A stretch of 64,000 bases of DNA. It comes from Nevskia soli DSM 19509 (GTDB taxonomy: Bacteria > Pseudomonadota > Gammaproteobacteria > Nevskiales > Nevskiaceae). Of this stretch, positions 1 to 8,598 are shown piece after piece (position 1 is the stretch's first letter; each line of letters begins with the position of its first letter). The translations under genes were made by a program, and so were the position numbers. The stretch covers positions 1 to 64,000 of the forward strand of contig NZ_JONR01000030.1 in assembly GCF_000711955.1 (NCBI RefSeq). The letters are read 5' to 3'. Under the pieces are notes generated by a model. The model was not told the DNA's origin. It saw only the letters and a program-made list of their open reading frames with translations, and did not search any database.

Positions 1-302
1 GCAATGCCGATGCCTTTGTGGCCTATACCGGCCTGGATCCCCGGCCAATGGATTCCGGCCAGAAATCCGGCCGCCGGCGCCTGTCCAAACGTGGCCCCGC
101 AGAATTGCGCCGGCTGCTCTACAACGCCGCCATGTCCGCCGCAAAAACCAAAACCTGGAGGCCTTTCTACCAGCGCCAGCGCGCAAAAGGCCTCTCCACA
201 ACCGCCGCCCTGGTCATCCTGGCTCGCAAGATCGCCCGCATCGCCTGGTCCATCCACCGACACCACACTTCCTTCAATCCTCAGGTGCTCTTGGCAGTTT
301 GA
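1..302 (+). CDS. IS110-family transposase, C-terminal part (5' end outside window)
   Basis: The frame is open from the first base and ends at a TGA. The readable part has the helix-hairpin-helix region typical of IS110/IS116/IS902 transposases: a GLDP motif followed by SGQKSGRRRLSKRG, then LRRLLYNAAM, then FYQRQRAKG and a final LARKIARI helix. This is the C-terminal domain; the N-terminal DEDD catalytic domain must lie to the left of the window. IS110 elements have no long terminal inverted repeats, so the element end cannot be fixed. It must lie within about 35 bases, because the neighbouring flavoprotein gene stops at 339. Family assignment is secure; whether the element is intact is unknown. 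Confidence 0.85.
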   Translation, partial: NADAFVAYTGLDPRPMDSGQKSGRRRLSKRGPAELRRLLYNAAMSAAKTKTWRPFYQRQRAKGLSTTAALVILARKIARIAWSIHRHHTSFNPQVLLAV

Positions 303-338
303 CCAAAACCATAGAATCTCAGGATGACAGAACGGACA

Positions 339-2060
339 TTACGCGCCGGTTGTCACGAGCGCGGCCGCATGCCGCGCCGCCCGCCGCCCCGAATAAATGC
401 AATCCGCATACGACAATCCACTGACGTAGATATTGGAGCAGATACCCACCGCATTACGCCCTGCGGCATACAAACCGGGAATGGCCTTGCCGCCGGCATC
501 CAGCACCATCCCGCCCCCCTCATCCACTTTCAATCCGCCGACGGTCATCGTCGCCATCGGCAACAAGCGGCTGTCGATGGACGCATCGATGGCGTAGTAC
601 GGGCCCTCGCCGATCTGCGCCATTTCATCGGGGCGCTTCTCCAGCGGATCGGGCTGCTCACCGCGGGCATAGGTGTTGTAGCTGTCGACCGTGCGGCGCA
701 GGGTGTCACGGTCGAAGCCGATCTTGCCGGCCAGCGCATCCAGCGTCGGCGCCTTGCGGCAATTGAACATCAGGTTGAGCATGGCCACGTCGCGCTGGAA
801 CGGCACGATCTTCGGATCCTTGGCCTGTTCGAAGGCCTGCTTGCGCAGGCGCGCGTCGAGCACGATCCAGGCCTTGCCGTTCTGCTTTTCGACGATGGCG
901 TCGCCGAGCGAGGCGCCGTAGAGGGTTTCGTTGACGAAGCGCTCACCGCGCTGGTTGAGCATCATGCCCTGGGCCCAGGCCTTGGGCGGGTTGATGAAGC
1001 GCCAGGCGCTGATGCGGTTCATCAGGTCGAGCTTGCCGCCGGCGGAGGCGCCGAGCACCAGGCCGCTGCCGTTGTCGCCGAGGGTGCCGTTGGGCAGGCC
1101 GCTGGAATACGGCTCGGCGTAGTGCCTGACCATGGCGGGATTCATGATGAAGCCGCCGGCGGACAGCACCACGCCGCGCGCGGCACGGAACCAGCGCGGC
1201 TGCCGATGCGCCGCCTCGATGGCCTGGGCGCGCCGCAGGTACCAGCTGCCGATGGCGTAGGTGAACCAGGCCAGGGGGAAGCTCGGCGGCAGGGCCGCGA
1301 TCCATTTGGCCGCCTGGGCGATATAGCGGCCGAAGCGCTGCGCTTCCGGGCTGCCGGCGGGAATCTGCAAGGCCTTGACGCCGACCACGCGGCCGGAGGC
1401 ATCCAGCGCCAGTTGCCGCACCTCGGCGTACTTGTGGAAGCTCAGGCCGCGCTTGAGTGCGGCGTCGCGCAATGGTTCATAGATGCCGAAACCCAGGCCC
1501 CAGGCCTTCTTGCCGTTGCTGACGAACACGCGGTGACCGCGCGCGGCCGGCTTGGCACGCCGCGCGTAGGGCGCGGCCAAGGAACTGTCCGGGTGGTAGA
1601 GGAAATAATCGAGCGGCGGGTAGGAGGTCTTCTCCTTCCACACCTTGGCGTTGAGCTTGACGCCATGGCCGAGCATCCAGTCCACCGTCGCCACGCTTTC
1701 CTCGCAGAAGTTGCGCAGGGTCTGGTCTGCGACCACGCCGCCGACCTCGATGTGCAGGTACTTGTACATCTCCTCCACCGAGTCCTGCTCGCCCGCCTCG
1801 CGCTGGATGGCGGTGCCGCCGCCGGCGTAGTAGATGCCGCCGTTGGCGGCGCTGGAACCGCCGCCGTCGTAACGGTCGAGGGCGATCACCTTGAGCCCCC
1901 TCTCCACGCCTTCCAGGGCCGCGGCCACGCCGGCGCCGCCCAGGCCGACCACCACGAGGTCGGCGCTCTCGTCCCAGGAGTGGCGATCCGGGTCGGCCAG
2001 GCGCAGCGGCGCTTCGATCTGCAGCCCCCATTCGGCGCCATGCGGGGCGTCGGTGCTCAT
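339..2060 (-). CDS. FAD-binding dehydrogenase (3-ketosteroid dehydrogenase / fumarate reductase flavoprotein family)
   Basis: A 573-residue flavoprotein. Near the N-terminus it has a Rossmann dinucleotide motif (DLVVVGLGGAGVAAALEG) and a conserved acidic end of the second strand (VIALDRYDGGG). A C-terminal FAD segment reads GLYAAGRNAVG. This is the layout of the FAD_binding_2 family, which includes 3-oxosteroid dehydrogenases and fumarate reductases; the SSAANGGIYYAGGGT segment resembles KstD-like members. The frame stays open further upstream, but the ATG at 2060 follows a GAGGAAG ribosome-binding site, so I use that start. It probably introduces or removes a double bond next to a carbonyl in a sterol or other hydrophobic substrate; the substrate is not determinable. 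It lies apart from its neighbours and is transcribed away from the efflux operon. Confidence 0.8.
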   Translation of the reverse strand: MSTDAPHGAEWGLQIEAPLRLADPDRHSWDESADLVVVGLGGAGVAAALEGVERGLKVIALDRYDGGGSSAANGGIYYAGGGTAIQREAGEQDSVEEMYKYLHIEVGGVVADQTLRNFCEESVATVDWMLGHGVKLNAKVWKEKTSYPPLDYFLYHPDSSLAAPYARRAKPAARGHRVFVSNGKKAWGLGFGIYEPLRDAALKRGLSFHKYAEVRQLALDASGRVVGVKALQIPAGSPEAQRFGRYIAQAAKWIAALPPSFPLAWFTYAIGSWYLRRAQAIEAAHRQPRWFRAARGVVLSAGGFIMNPAMVRHYAEPYSSGLPNGTLGDNGSGLVLGASAGGKLDLMNRISAWRFINPPKAWAQGMMLNQRGERFVNETLYGASLGDAIVEKQNGKAWIVLDARLRKQAFEQAKDPKIVPFQRDVAMLNLMFNCRKAPTLDALAGKIGFDRDTLRRTVDSYNTYARGEQPDPLEKRPDEMAQIGEGPYYAIDASIDSRLLPMATMTVGGLKVDEGGGMVLDAGGKAIPGLYAAGRNAVGICSNIYVSGLSYADCIYSGRRAARHAAALVTTGA

Positions 2061-2285
2061 CGTCTTCTTCCTCTGCATGCGGTGCGAAGCTTGCACCATC
2101 GCACCGTCAACGGAGAACGCGCGTCGTCCTGACGGACGACGCCGCTCCAGCCGTGTTGGCGGAAGGAGGCTGATCAGGGCTGGCGCCGCCGCGGGATTCC
2201 GACCCATTCCCCGGATTGCTTTTTTCAGGCAGTCGTTTTAATATTTCACTAATGGATTATTTTTATATGGGATATTGATAGCCGT

Positions 2286-3743
2286 ATGAAATTTCGCCAC
2301 GCCATCACCGCCGCACTGAGCTTCGCGCTGGCCGCGTGCGCCGATTTCTCGGGCATCGCACCGCAATCACGGCAGCTGGATCCGCAGGCACTCGATCCCG
2401 GCGCGGTGCTGAAGGCACGCGCCGATGCGGCGTGGCCGGCCGAGGCCTGGTGGCAGGCCTACGGCGATCCACAACTGAACCAGCTGGTCGCCCAGGCCAT
2501 CGCCGGCAACCCCGGCCTGCGCAGCGCCCGCGCCCGCGTCGGGCAGGCCACCGGGCTCGCCGCAATCGCCCGCGCCGGCACCCTGCCGCGCGTCGATGGC
2601 GCGGTGGAGCTGGACCGCACTTACCAGACCCACGGCGCCTTCCCCGTCGACATCCCCGAGGCCTATACCTACTGGGAGAACAGCGCGCTGCTGAAGATCT
2701 CCTACGACCTCGATCTGTGGGGCAAGGACCGCGCTGCGATGGAAGGCGCGCTGGACAGCCTGCACGCCGCCGAAGTGGAGGCGCGCGCCGCGCAGCTCTC
2801 CCTGGCCAGCGCGGTGACGCAAGCTTATGTGCAGCTCGCCGCGCAATACATGCTGCGCGACGTGGCCACGGCCAACCTGCAGCGTCAGCAGAAGGTGCTG
2901 GACATCGCCAAACGCCGCTACAAGGCCGGCATCGGCACGCAGCTGGAGATCAGCCAGGCGACGACGGTGCTGCCGGAGTCGCAGGCGCAGATCGAGCGCA
3001 TCGACGAGTCCACCGACCTGCTGCGCAACCAGCTGGCGGCGCTGCAGGGCAAGGGCCCCGGCGACGGCGAGCGTATCGCCCGTCCCGTGCTCAAGCTGGA
3101 GCACGGCGCCGGGCTGCCGGCAAACCTGCCGGCCGGCTTGCTGGGCCATCGCCCGGACATCGTGGCGCAGCGCTGGCGCGTGGAAGCGGCCGGCAAGGAC
3201 ATTGCGGTGGCAAAGGCACGCTTCTATCCGGACGTGAACCTCGTCGCCGCCGGCGGCGTGGCCAGCTTCGGCTTCACCCGCATGTTCACCGGCGAGAACG
3301 CCACCGGCGAGTTCGGCCCGGCGATCAGCCTGCCGATCTTCGAGGGCGGCCGGCTGCGCGGCAACCTGCGCGCGCAGAGCGCCGCCTATGACGTGGCCGT
3401 GGAGTCCTACAACAGCGCGGTGCTCAACGCCGTGCACGAGGTGGCGGACCAGGTGACCAGCCTGCGCTCGCTGGACCGGCAACTAGAACGGACCGACGCC
3501 GCCCTGGCCTCGGCCACGATCGCCGACCAGCAGGCGCAACAGGGCTTCCGCGCCGGCCTCACCGACTACCTCAGCGTGCTCAACACCCAGGCCGAACTTC
3601 TGGTGCAGCAGCGCAACCGCGCGCAGCTGGTGGCGCGCCAGCTGGAAACCTACGCGGCGCTGATGAAGGCACTGGGCGGCGGCTTCAAGGAAACGGTGCC
3701 GGCTCCAAATCAGACCGCGCAGACACAGCAGGTGAACCCATGA
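2286..3743 (+). CDS. NodT-family outer-membrane efflux lipoprotein
   Basis: 485 residues. The N-terminus is a lipoprotein signal ending in a lipobox (FALAAC), followed by the AWWQAYGDPQLNQLV segment typical of the NodT branch of TolC-like channels and by two long coiled-coil repeats of the outer membrane efflux family. It should form the trimeric outer-membrane channel for the inner-membrane pump encoded downstream. It is the first gene of a five-gene operon (channel, MarR regulator, FUSC pump, AaeX-like peptide, HlyD adaptor) and overlaps the next gene by ATGA. The AT-rich stretch just before it (about 2235-2280) is the likely promoter and a plausible target of the MarR protein. Confidence 0.9.
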   Translation: MKFRHAITAALSFALAACADFSGIAPQSRQLDPQALDPGAVLKARADAAWPAEAWWQAYGDPQLNQLVAQAIAGNPGLRSARARVGQATGLAAIARAGTLPRVDGAVELDRTYQTHGAFPVDIPEAYTYWENSALLKISYDLDLWGKDRAAMEGALDSLHAAEVEARAAQLSLASAVTQAYVQLAAQYMLRDVATANLQRQQKVLDIAKRRYKAGIGTQLEISQATTVLPESQAQIERIDESTDLLRNQLAALQGKGPGDGERIARPVLKLEHGAGLPANLPAGLLGHRPDIVAQRWRVEAAGKDIAVAKARFYPDVNLVAAGGVASFGFTRMFTGENATGEFGPAISLPIFEGGRLRGNLRAQSAAYDVAVESYNSAVLNAVHEVADQVTSLRSLDRQLERTDAALASATIADQQAQQGFRAGLTDYLSVLNTQAELLVQQRNRAQLVARQLETYAALMKALGGGFKETVPAPNQTAQTQQVNP

Positions 3744-4273
3744 ACGGCGACGACGATCCGGGCCGGCATTCCGGCGCCCGGGAAGACAGCTTCAGCGACG
3801 TCGAGCATCGCATCGAGATCACGCGGCAGCGCCTGCCCGGCTATCCGCTGGAACACGCCCGGCTGGCGCGCCTCATCACCCACATGCAGAAATTGCAGAC
3901 CGATATCTGCAACGCGGTGCTGAAACCGTACGAACTCAACTACGTCACCTATACCGCATTGATGATGATGTATGGCTCGGAGGAACAGACGCTGACGCCG
4001 TCCGAACTGAGCAACGCCACCGGCGAGAAGCCGACCAACGTCACCCGCATCTGCGACGAGCTGTTGCGCATGGGCCTGATCGAGCGCTACCCCAGCGTCG
4101 AGGACCGGCGCCGCGTGGTGTTGCGCCTGACTCCGAAGGGCGAGCGATTGGTTGAGCAGTTCCAGCCGAAGATCTGGCAGGCGCTGGACAAGGTCTACGG
4201 CCAGCTGAGCCAGGCCGAGTTGCGGCAGGTCACCGGCCTGTTGCGGCGGCCGCTGTCCAGGCTGGACGAGTAG
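3740..4273 (+). CDS. MarR-family transcriptional regulator of the efflux operon
   Basis: 177 residues with a winged helix-turn-helix core: LTPSELSNATGEKPTNVTR is the recognition helix region and SVEDRRRVVLRLTPKGE is the wing, with the conserved Asp-Arg-Arg of MarR proteins. The first 40 residues are a charged extension beyond the usual MarR fold. It overlaps the preceding NodT gene by four bases and ends three bases before the FUSC gene, so it is translationally linked to the pump it should control. By analogy with other MarR proteins it is probably a repressor released by an aromatic carboxylate; the ligand is inferred from context only. Confidence 0.88.
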   Translation: MNGDDDPGRHSGAREDSFSDVEHRIEITRQRLPGYPLEHARLARLITHMQKLQTDICNAVLKPYELNYVTYTALMMMYGSEEQTLTPSELSNATGEKPTNVTRICDELLRMGLIERYPSVEDRRRVVLRLTPKGERLVEQFQPKIWQALDKVYGQLSQAELRQVTGLLRRPLSRLDE

Positions 4274-4276
4274 GAC

Positions 4277-6463
4277 ATGTCGGCCACTCCCTCCGTCGCG
4301 GGCTGGTCCGGCGCGGCCTGGCGCGATGCCTGGCGCGTCTGGGTCGGCAGCGAAGTGCCCGGCTGGATCTTCGTCGCCAAGACCACTTTCGCCGCGCTGC
4401 TGGCGCTGTGGATCGCCTTCCGCCTCGGCTTCGATTCACCGCGCAGCTCCATGTTGACGGTATTCATCGTGGCCCAGCCGCAGACCGGCCTGGTGCTGGC
4501 GAAGAGCTTCTACCGCGCGCTCGGCACCATCGCCGGCAGTCTCGCCACCCTGCTGCTGGTGGGCCTGTTCGCGCAGCAGCGCGAGCTGTTCCTCGCCGCG
4601 CTGTCCTTGTGGGTGGGCCTGTGCACCGCCGGCGCGGCGCTGTATCGCAACTTCCGCGCCTACGCCTTCGTCCTCGCCGGCTACACCGCCTGCCTGATCG
4701 GCTTCCCTTCCGCGCTGCACCCGGAGACGGTCTTCAACACCGCCGTGTTCCGCGTCTCCGAAGTGATGCTTGGCATCCTCTGCGCCGGTGTGGTCACCGA
4801 CCTGGTGCTGCCGCAGGCGCTCGGCGCCGGACTGGTAACGATGATCCGCGGCAGCTACCGCGAATTCCTCGGTTTCGTCACCGGCGCGCTGCGCGGCCGG
4901 CTCGACCACGGCAGCATGGAGCGCTCGCACGACCATTTCGTCGCCAACGTCATCGCCCTGGAGGCGCAGCGCGATGCCGCCTATTTCGAAAGTCCGGACG
5001 CGCGGGTGCGCAGCGATCGCCTGCGCCTGCTCAATGCCGGCTATATGTCCAGCACCACCAGCATCCACATGCTGCACCAGACGATGCAGCGCCTGCGGCG
5101 GCGCGAGTGCCATCACGCACTGCAAAGATTGGCAGCGTTGTATGAAGCGCTGGCCATCGAGCTGATGCCGGAGGAAGGCGTGATGCCGGCGACCGCCGCC
5201 GAAGCGGCGCCGCTGGTGCAGCGCATCGCGGCCTTCCGCGACGATCTGCCGCGGCGGATCGCCGCAGCGCGCGCTGCGCTGGAACACACGGCCGATGCAA
5301 CGGAGCTGCTCGACTTCGACAGTGCCGCCGAGCTGCTGCAGCGCTTCACCGAGGAAATGCACGAGTACACGGTGAGCTACGTCGCGCTGGCGCGCCCGGG
5401 CACGCGCGCGCACAAGCCGGCGCCGCCGTACGTGGCGCATGCCGACTGGATCACCGCCGCGCTCAGCGGCGCGCGCGCCGTGGTGGCGCTGCTGTCGCTG
5501 AGCGCCTTCTGGATCGCCACGGCCTGGCCCAGCGGCGCCGGCGCCGCCACCATCGCCTGCGTCTTCTGCTGCCTGTTCGCCTCCGCACCGGCGCCGGTGC
5601 TGGCGCTGCGCGGCCTCAGCATCGGCTTCGTCTGGGGCCTGCTCGCCGCCTTCATCTGCGGCCTGCTGGTGCTGCCGCAACTCGACGGCTTTCTGCTCCT
5701 GGCCGCCGGCATGACGCCTTTCATCATGGTCGGCATCAAGCTGGTCACCAATCCGAAAACCGCCGGCATCGGAGTCGGCTACAGCATCATGTTCGGCAAC
5801 ATCATCGGCGTGGAAAACGTGACGCGCTTCGACCCGTTGCCGATACTCAATGACGGCTTCGCCTCGCTGCTCGGCGCCAGCGTCGCCGCCCTGGTATTCG
5901 CCCTGCTGGTGCCGGTCGACAGCCGCCGCCTGCGCCGGCACCTGGTGCGCAGCCTGCGCCGGCAGGTGCTGATGGCATGTTTCGGCGGGCTGGGCGGCCT
6001 GCGCCACCGCTTCGAGAACAGCACGCGCGACCTGCTCGGCCAGTTGCTGGCCGGCGCCGACCGCGTCGGCGGCGAGGACCGGCAACTGCTCGGCCGCACC
6101 CTCTCGGTGCTGGAAACCGGCCACGCCATCATCGACCTGCGCGAGGCCGCGGCCATCGGCACGCTCTCGGTGGGCAGCCGTGCCGCGTTGAATGCCTGCA
6201 TACGCGGCCTGGCGCGGCTGTTCGAAAAGCCGTCGGAGCAGCTGCGGCGACAGGCGCTGGAAGGCGTGACCCGCGCCACCGACCGGATTGAAACGGCAAT
6301 GCAGGCCGAGGGCATCGACACGGCCGAGCGCACTGGCCTCAGGCGCGGGCGCGTCGGCCTGCACCTGCTTCGCACCCTGCTGCTCGACGACGAAACCTTC
6401 CGCGCGCTATCGGCGGTCGAGAACCCAGCCATTGCCGCACCCGGAGCTTCCCATGCCGCGTGA
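4277..6463 (+). CDS. FUSC-family inner-membrane pump (AaeB / fusaric-acid-resistance type)
   Basis: 728 residues with two membrane blocks, one at residues about 30-185 and one at about 385-560. They are separated and followed by charged, helical cytoplasmic regions, the arrangement of the FUSC family (AaeB, fusaric acid resistance proteins). The SPRSSMLTVFIVAQPQTG segment in the first block is typical. Together with the AaeX-like and HlyD proteins it should export hydroxylated aromatic carboxylic acids such as p-hydroxybenzoate across the envelope. The 3' end overlaps the next small gene by 11 bases. Confidence 0.88.
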   Translation: MSATPSVAGWSGAAWRDAWRVWVGSEVPGWIFVAKTTFAALLALWIAFRLGFDSPRSSMLTVFIVAQPQTGLVLAKSFYRALGTIAGSLATLLLVGLFAQQRELFLAALSLWVGLCTAGAALYRNFRAYAFVLAGYTACLIGFPSALHPETVFNTAVFRVSEVMLGILCAGVVTDLVLPQALGAGLVTMIRGSYREFLGFVTGALRGRLDHGSMERSHDHFVANVIALEAQRDAAYFESPDARVRSDRLRLLNAGYMSSTTSIHMLHQTMQRLRRRECHHALQRLAALYEALAIELMPEEGVMPATAAEAAPLVQRIAAFRDDLPRRIAAARAALEHTADATELLDFDSAAELLQRFTEEMHEYTVSYVALARPGTRAHKPAPPYVAHADWITAALSGARAVVALLSLSAFWIATAWPSGAGAATIACVFCCLFASAPAPVLALRGLSIGFVWGLLAAFICGLLVLPQLDGFLLLAAGMTPFIMVGIKLVTNPKTAGIGVGYSIMFGNIIGVENVTRFDPLPILNDGFASLLGASVAALVFALLVPVDSRRLRRHLVRSLRRQVLMACFGGLGGLRHRFENSTRDLLGQLLAGADRVGGEDRQLLGRTLSVLETGHAIIDLREAAAIGTLSVGSRAALNACIRGLARLFEKPSEQLRRQALEGVTRATDRIETAMQAEGIDTAERTGLRRGRVGLHLLRTLLLDDETFRALSAVENPAIAAPGASHAA

Positions 6464-6650
6464 GATCGAACTGTTCGGCTTCTTCATGCCGACCCTGCTG
6501 CCGATGTTCCTGCTGGCCTTCGGCCTGCAATGGCTGCTCGACTCGGTGCTGGGGCGGCTCGGCTTCTATGCCCACGTGTGGCACCCGTCCCTGTTCCGCT
6601 TCAGCCTGTTCGTCTGCCTGTTCGGCGCGATGGGCCTGTTCCTCTATTAA
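6453..6650 (+). CDS. aaeX: DUF1656 small membrane protein (AaeX-like)
   Basis: A 65-residue hydrophobic peptide with two membrane segments. It starts MPREIELFGFFMPTLLP and contains WHPSLFRFSLFV, both typical of DUF1656/AaeX proteins. These are nearly always encoded between the FUSC pump and its HlyD adaptor, as here. The start overlaps the FUSC stop by 11 bases, suggesting coupled translation. Its role in the pump is not established for the family; a small accessory subunit is the usual assumption. Confidence 0.88.
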   Translation: MPREIELFGFFMPTLLPMFLLAFGLQWLLDSVLGRLGFYAHVWHPSLFRFSLFVCLFGAMGLFLY

Positions 6651-6683
6651 CCGCACTCCCAAGCTGTCATTCCGAGACTTCCG

Positions 6684-7550
6684 ATGAACGCGAAATCCCT
6701 GCTGCGCTACGTACTGACCGCCGCCATCTTCACCATCGCCGCACTGGTGGCGATCGCGCTGTGGCGGCACTACATGTACTCGCCCTGGACGCGCGACGGC
6801 CGCATCCGCGCCGACGTGATCAGCGTGGCGCCGGACGTCTCCGGCATCGTGGTGGACGTGCCGGTGCTGGAGAACCAGCTGGTGCACAAGGGCGATGTGC
6901 TGTTCCACATCGACGCCGAGCGCTACCGCATCGCCCTGGTCCAGGCCAACGCCGCGGTGGACGCACGCAAGGCCGACTACGACCTGAAGCGCCGCGAAGC
7001 GGCGCGGCGCGCCACCCTCTCCGGCGTGGTGGTGTCGAGCGAAAGCCAGGAATCCTCCGCTTCCTCGGCCAGTGCCGCGGCGGCGCTGTACCAGGAAGCG
7101 CAGGCGGCGCGCGACACGGCGGCGCTGAACCTGCAGCGGACCGAGGTGCTGGCGCCGGTGGACGGCTACGTCACCAACCTCGACGTGCATCCCGGCGACT
7201 ACGCCACCGCCGGCCGGGCGCTGCTGGCGGTGATCGACAGCCACTCGTTCCGCATCAACGGCTACTTCGAGGAGACCAAGCTGCCGCGCCTGCATGTGGG
7301 CGATGCGGTGAGCATCCACCTGATGAGCGGCGGCCCGATCCTGCGCGGCCACGTCGAGAGCCTGGCGCGCGGCATCACCGACCGCGACAACCCCAGCGGG
7401 CCGCGCCTGCTGGCCGACGTCAACCCGACCTTCAACTGGGTGCGGCTGGCGCAGCGCGTACCGGTACGTATCGCCTTCGACCAGATTCCCGACGGCGTGG
7501 TGCTGGCCTCGGGCATGACCTGCACGGTGATCGTCAAGCCGCACGACTGA
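6684..7550 (+). CDS. HlyD-family periplasmic adaptor (AaeA-like)
   Basis: 288 residues. One N-terminal membrane anchor (residues about 8-28) is followed by WTRDGRIRADVISVAPDVSG, the hallmark of AaeA/EmrA-type adaptors, and two lipoyl half-motifs flanking a short alpha-hairpin (second half around TEVLAPVDGYV). The C-terminal beta-barrel ends with GMTCTVIV. It should bridge the FUSC pump and the NodT channel. It is the last gene of the efflux operon, starts 33 bases after the AaeX-like gene, and is followed by a GC-rich hairpin shared with the convergent gene. Confidence 0.9.
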   Translation: MNAKSLLRYVLTAAIFTIAALVAIALWRHYMYSPWTRDGRIRADVISVAPDVSGIVVDVPVLENQLVHKGDVLFHIDAERYRIALVQANAAVDARKADYDLKRREAARRATLSGVVVSSESQESSASSASAAAALYQEAQAARDTAALNLQRTEVLAPVDGYVTNLDVHPGDYATAGRALLAVIDSHSFRINGYFEETKLPRLHVGDAVSIHLMSGGPILRGHVESLARGITDRDNPSGPRLLADVNPTFNWVRLAQRVPVRIAFDQIPDGVVLASGMTCTVIVKPHD

Positions 7551-7558
7551 GCGGAGAC

Positions 7559-7581
7559 GGCCGGCGCTCAGGGCACCGGCC
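7559..7581. terminator. GC hairpin between convergent genes
   Basis: Arms GGCCGG (7559-7564) and CCGGCC (7576-7581) lie just after the adaptor gene and just before the end of the convergent NmrA-like gene. There is no clear T-run on either strand, so it is a weak candidate for a bidirectional terminator. Confidence 0.35.
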
Positions 7582-7593
7582 GGCCCGCATCGA

Positions 7594-8460
7594 TCAGCCG
7601 CGCTCCCGCTGGATCAGGGTGGCGATGGCCTGGTCGATGCCGATGGCGCCCTTGCGGGCGTGCGCGCCGCGATCCTTGAAGTCGATCCAGCCGGCGCTGA
7701 AGCCGTCGATCATCTGCATGCGCGGCGCTGGGTTCCGCATGCCCTGGCCGCGGAAGATGGATTCCCACTGCTCGCGCGGCACGGCTTCCGCCCGCACCGG
7801 GTGGCCGAGCGCCTTGGCGAACGCCGCCGCGAGGAGGTTCGGCGAGACGCGCTGCGCGGCTTCCAGCTCGACTACGCGGCGGCCTTCCCAACGGTCCTGC
7901 AGCAGCGTGGCGGCGGTGCGGCCGACGTCATCCGTCGAGATCATCGGGATGGGACGGTCGAGTGGCTGCAGGTAGCTCTGGATCACGCCGCTCCTGGCCG
8001 AGGCGATATCCCAGGCGGCGTTTTCCATGAACCAGGCCGCGCGCAGGAAGGTGACCGGCTGCGGCAGATCGGAAAGCGCCCGCTCCAGCAGGCCCAGCGC
8101 ATTGAGCAGGTTCGGTTGCGGCGCGTCGGCGCCGACGGTCGACAGGACCACGATCTTCCTGGGTTTGGCGCGGACCAGCGCCGCGTGCAGGGCCTCGATG
8201 AAACGCACCGCTTCGGGAAATCCCGGCGCCGGATCGAACACCGGCGGCAGCATGGCGAAGACGCCTTCCGCTCCCTCGAAGGCCGCGGTGAGGGCGTCCA
8301 CATCGGTGAGATCGGCGACGGCGAGGTCGCAGCCGAGCTGCGCCCAGGCCGCGCCTTTGGCGCGGTCGCGCACCACGGCGCGGACCGGCTGGTGGGCTGA
8401 AAGCAGGCCGCGGGCGACCGCGGCCCCGACTTGTCCGGTGATTCCAGTGATTACGTACAT
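7594..8460 (-). CDS. NmrA-like NAD(P)-binding oxidoreductase
   Basis: 288 residues beginning MYVITGITGQVGAAVARGLL, the TGxTGxxG nucleotide-binding motif of atypical short-chain dehydrogenases of the NmrA/YtfG (quinone oxidoreductase 2) group. A central LSTVGAD segment and FLRAAWFMEN follow; the active-site Tyr-x-x-x-Lys of classical SDRs is not evident, as is usual for NmrA-like proteins. I chose the ATG at 8460 because an AGAGAG sequence lies eight bases upstream; an ATG at 8466 is possible but too close to that site. It is divergent from a LysR gene, which probably regulates it. A redox sensor or quinone/azo reductase role is inferred. Confidence 0.82.
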   Translation of the reverse strand: MYVITGITGQVGAAVARGLLSAHQPVRAVVRDRAKGAAWAQLGCDLAVADLTDVDALTAAFEGAEGVFAMLPPVFDPAPGFPEAVRFIEALHAALVRAKPRKIVVLSTVGADAPQPNLLNALGLLERALSDLPQPVTFLRAAWFMENAAWDIASARSGVIQSYLQPLDRPIPMISTDDVGRTAATLLQDRWEGRRVVELEAAQRVSPNLLAAAFAKALGHPVRAEAVPREQWESIFRGQGMRNPAPRMQMIDGFSAGWIDFKDRGAHARKGAIGIDQAIATLIQRERG

Positions 8461-8529
8461 GGGCATTGCTCTCTTGGTGTTCGTGGCGATCCGCCCGGCG
8501 GCGAAGTGGGTGGCAATATCCCATCCGGT

Positions 8530-8568
8530 CATTCATGCTTCAATAGCGCTTATGTATATGCAGTAATG
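8530..8568. promoter_or_regulatory. Probable LysR operator in divergent promoter region
   Basis: The 138-base gap between the NmrA-like and LysR genes holds an AT-rich patch with an imperfect inverted repeat: CATTCATGC (8530-8538) and GCAGTAATG (8560-8568), matching at 7 of 9 positions. LysR proteins usually act on such sites between their own gene and a divergent target. The site is a candidate only. Confidence 0.4.
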
Positions 8569-8598
8569 ATTTAAACTCAGTAATGGTCCGGAGGGGAC

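Noticed and set aside
324..2132. 602-codon open frame on the plus strand
   Set aside because: It lies opposite the flavoprotein gene, whose motifs are clear. Its translation is rich in His, Arg, Ala and Gly without any domain, the usual shadow of a GC-rich gene.
4436..6364. 642-codon open frame on the minus strand
   Set aside because: Antisense to the FUSC gene; His/Gln/Arg-rich low-complexity translation with no motif.
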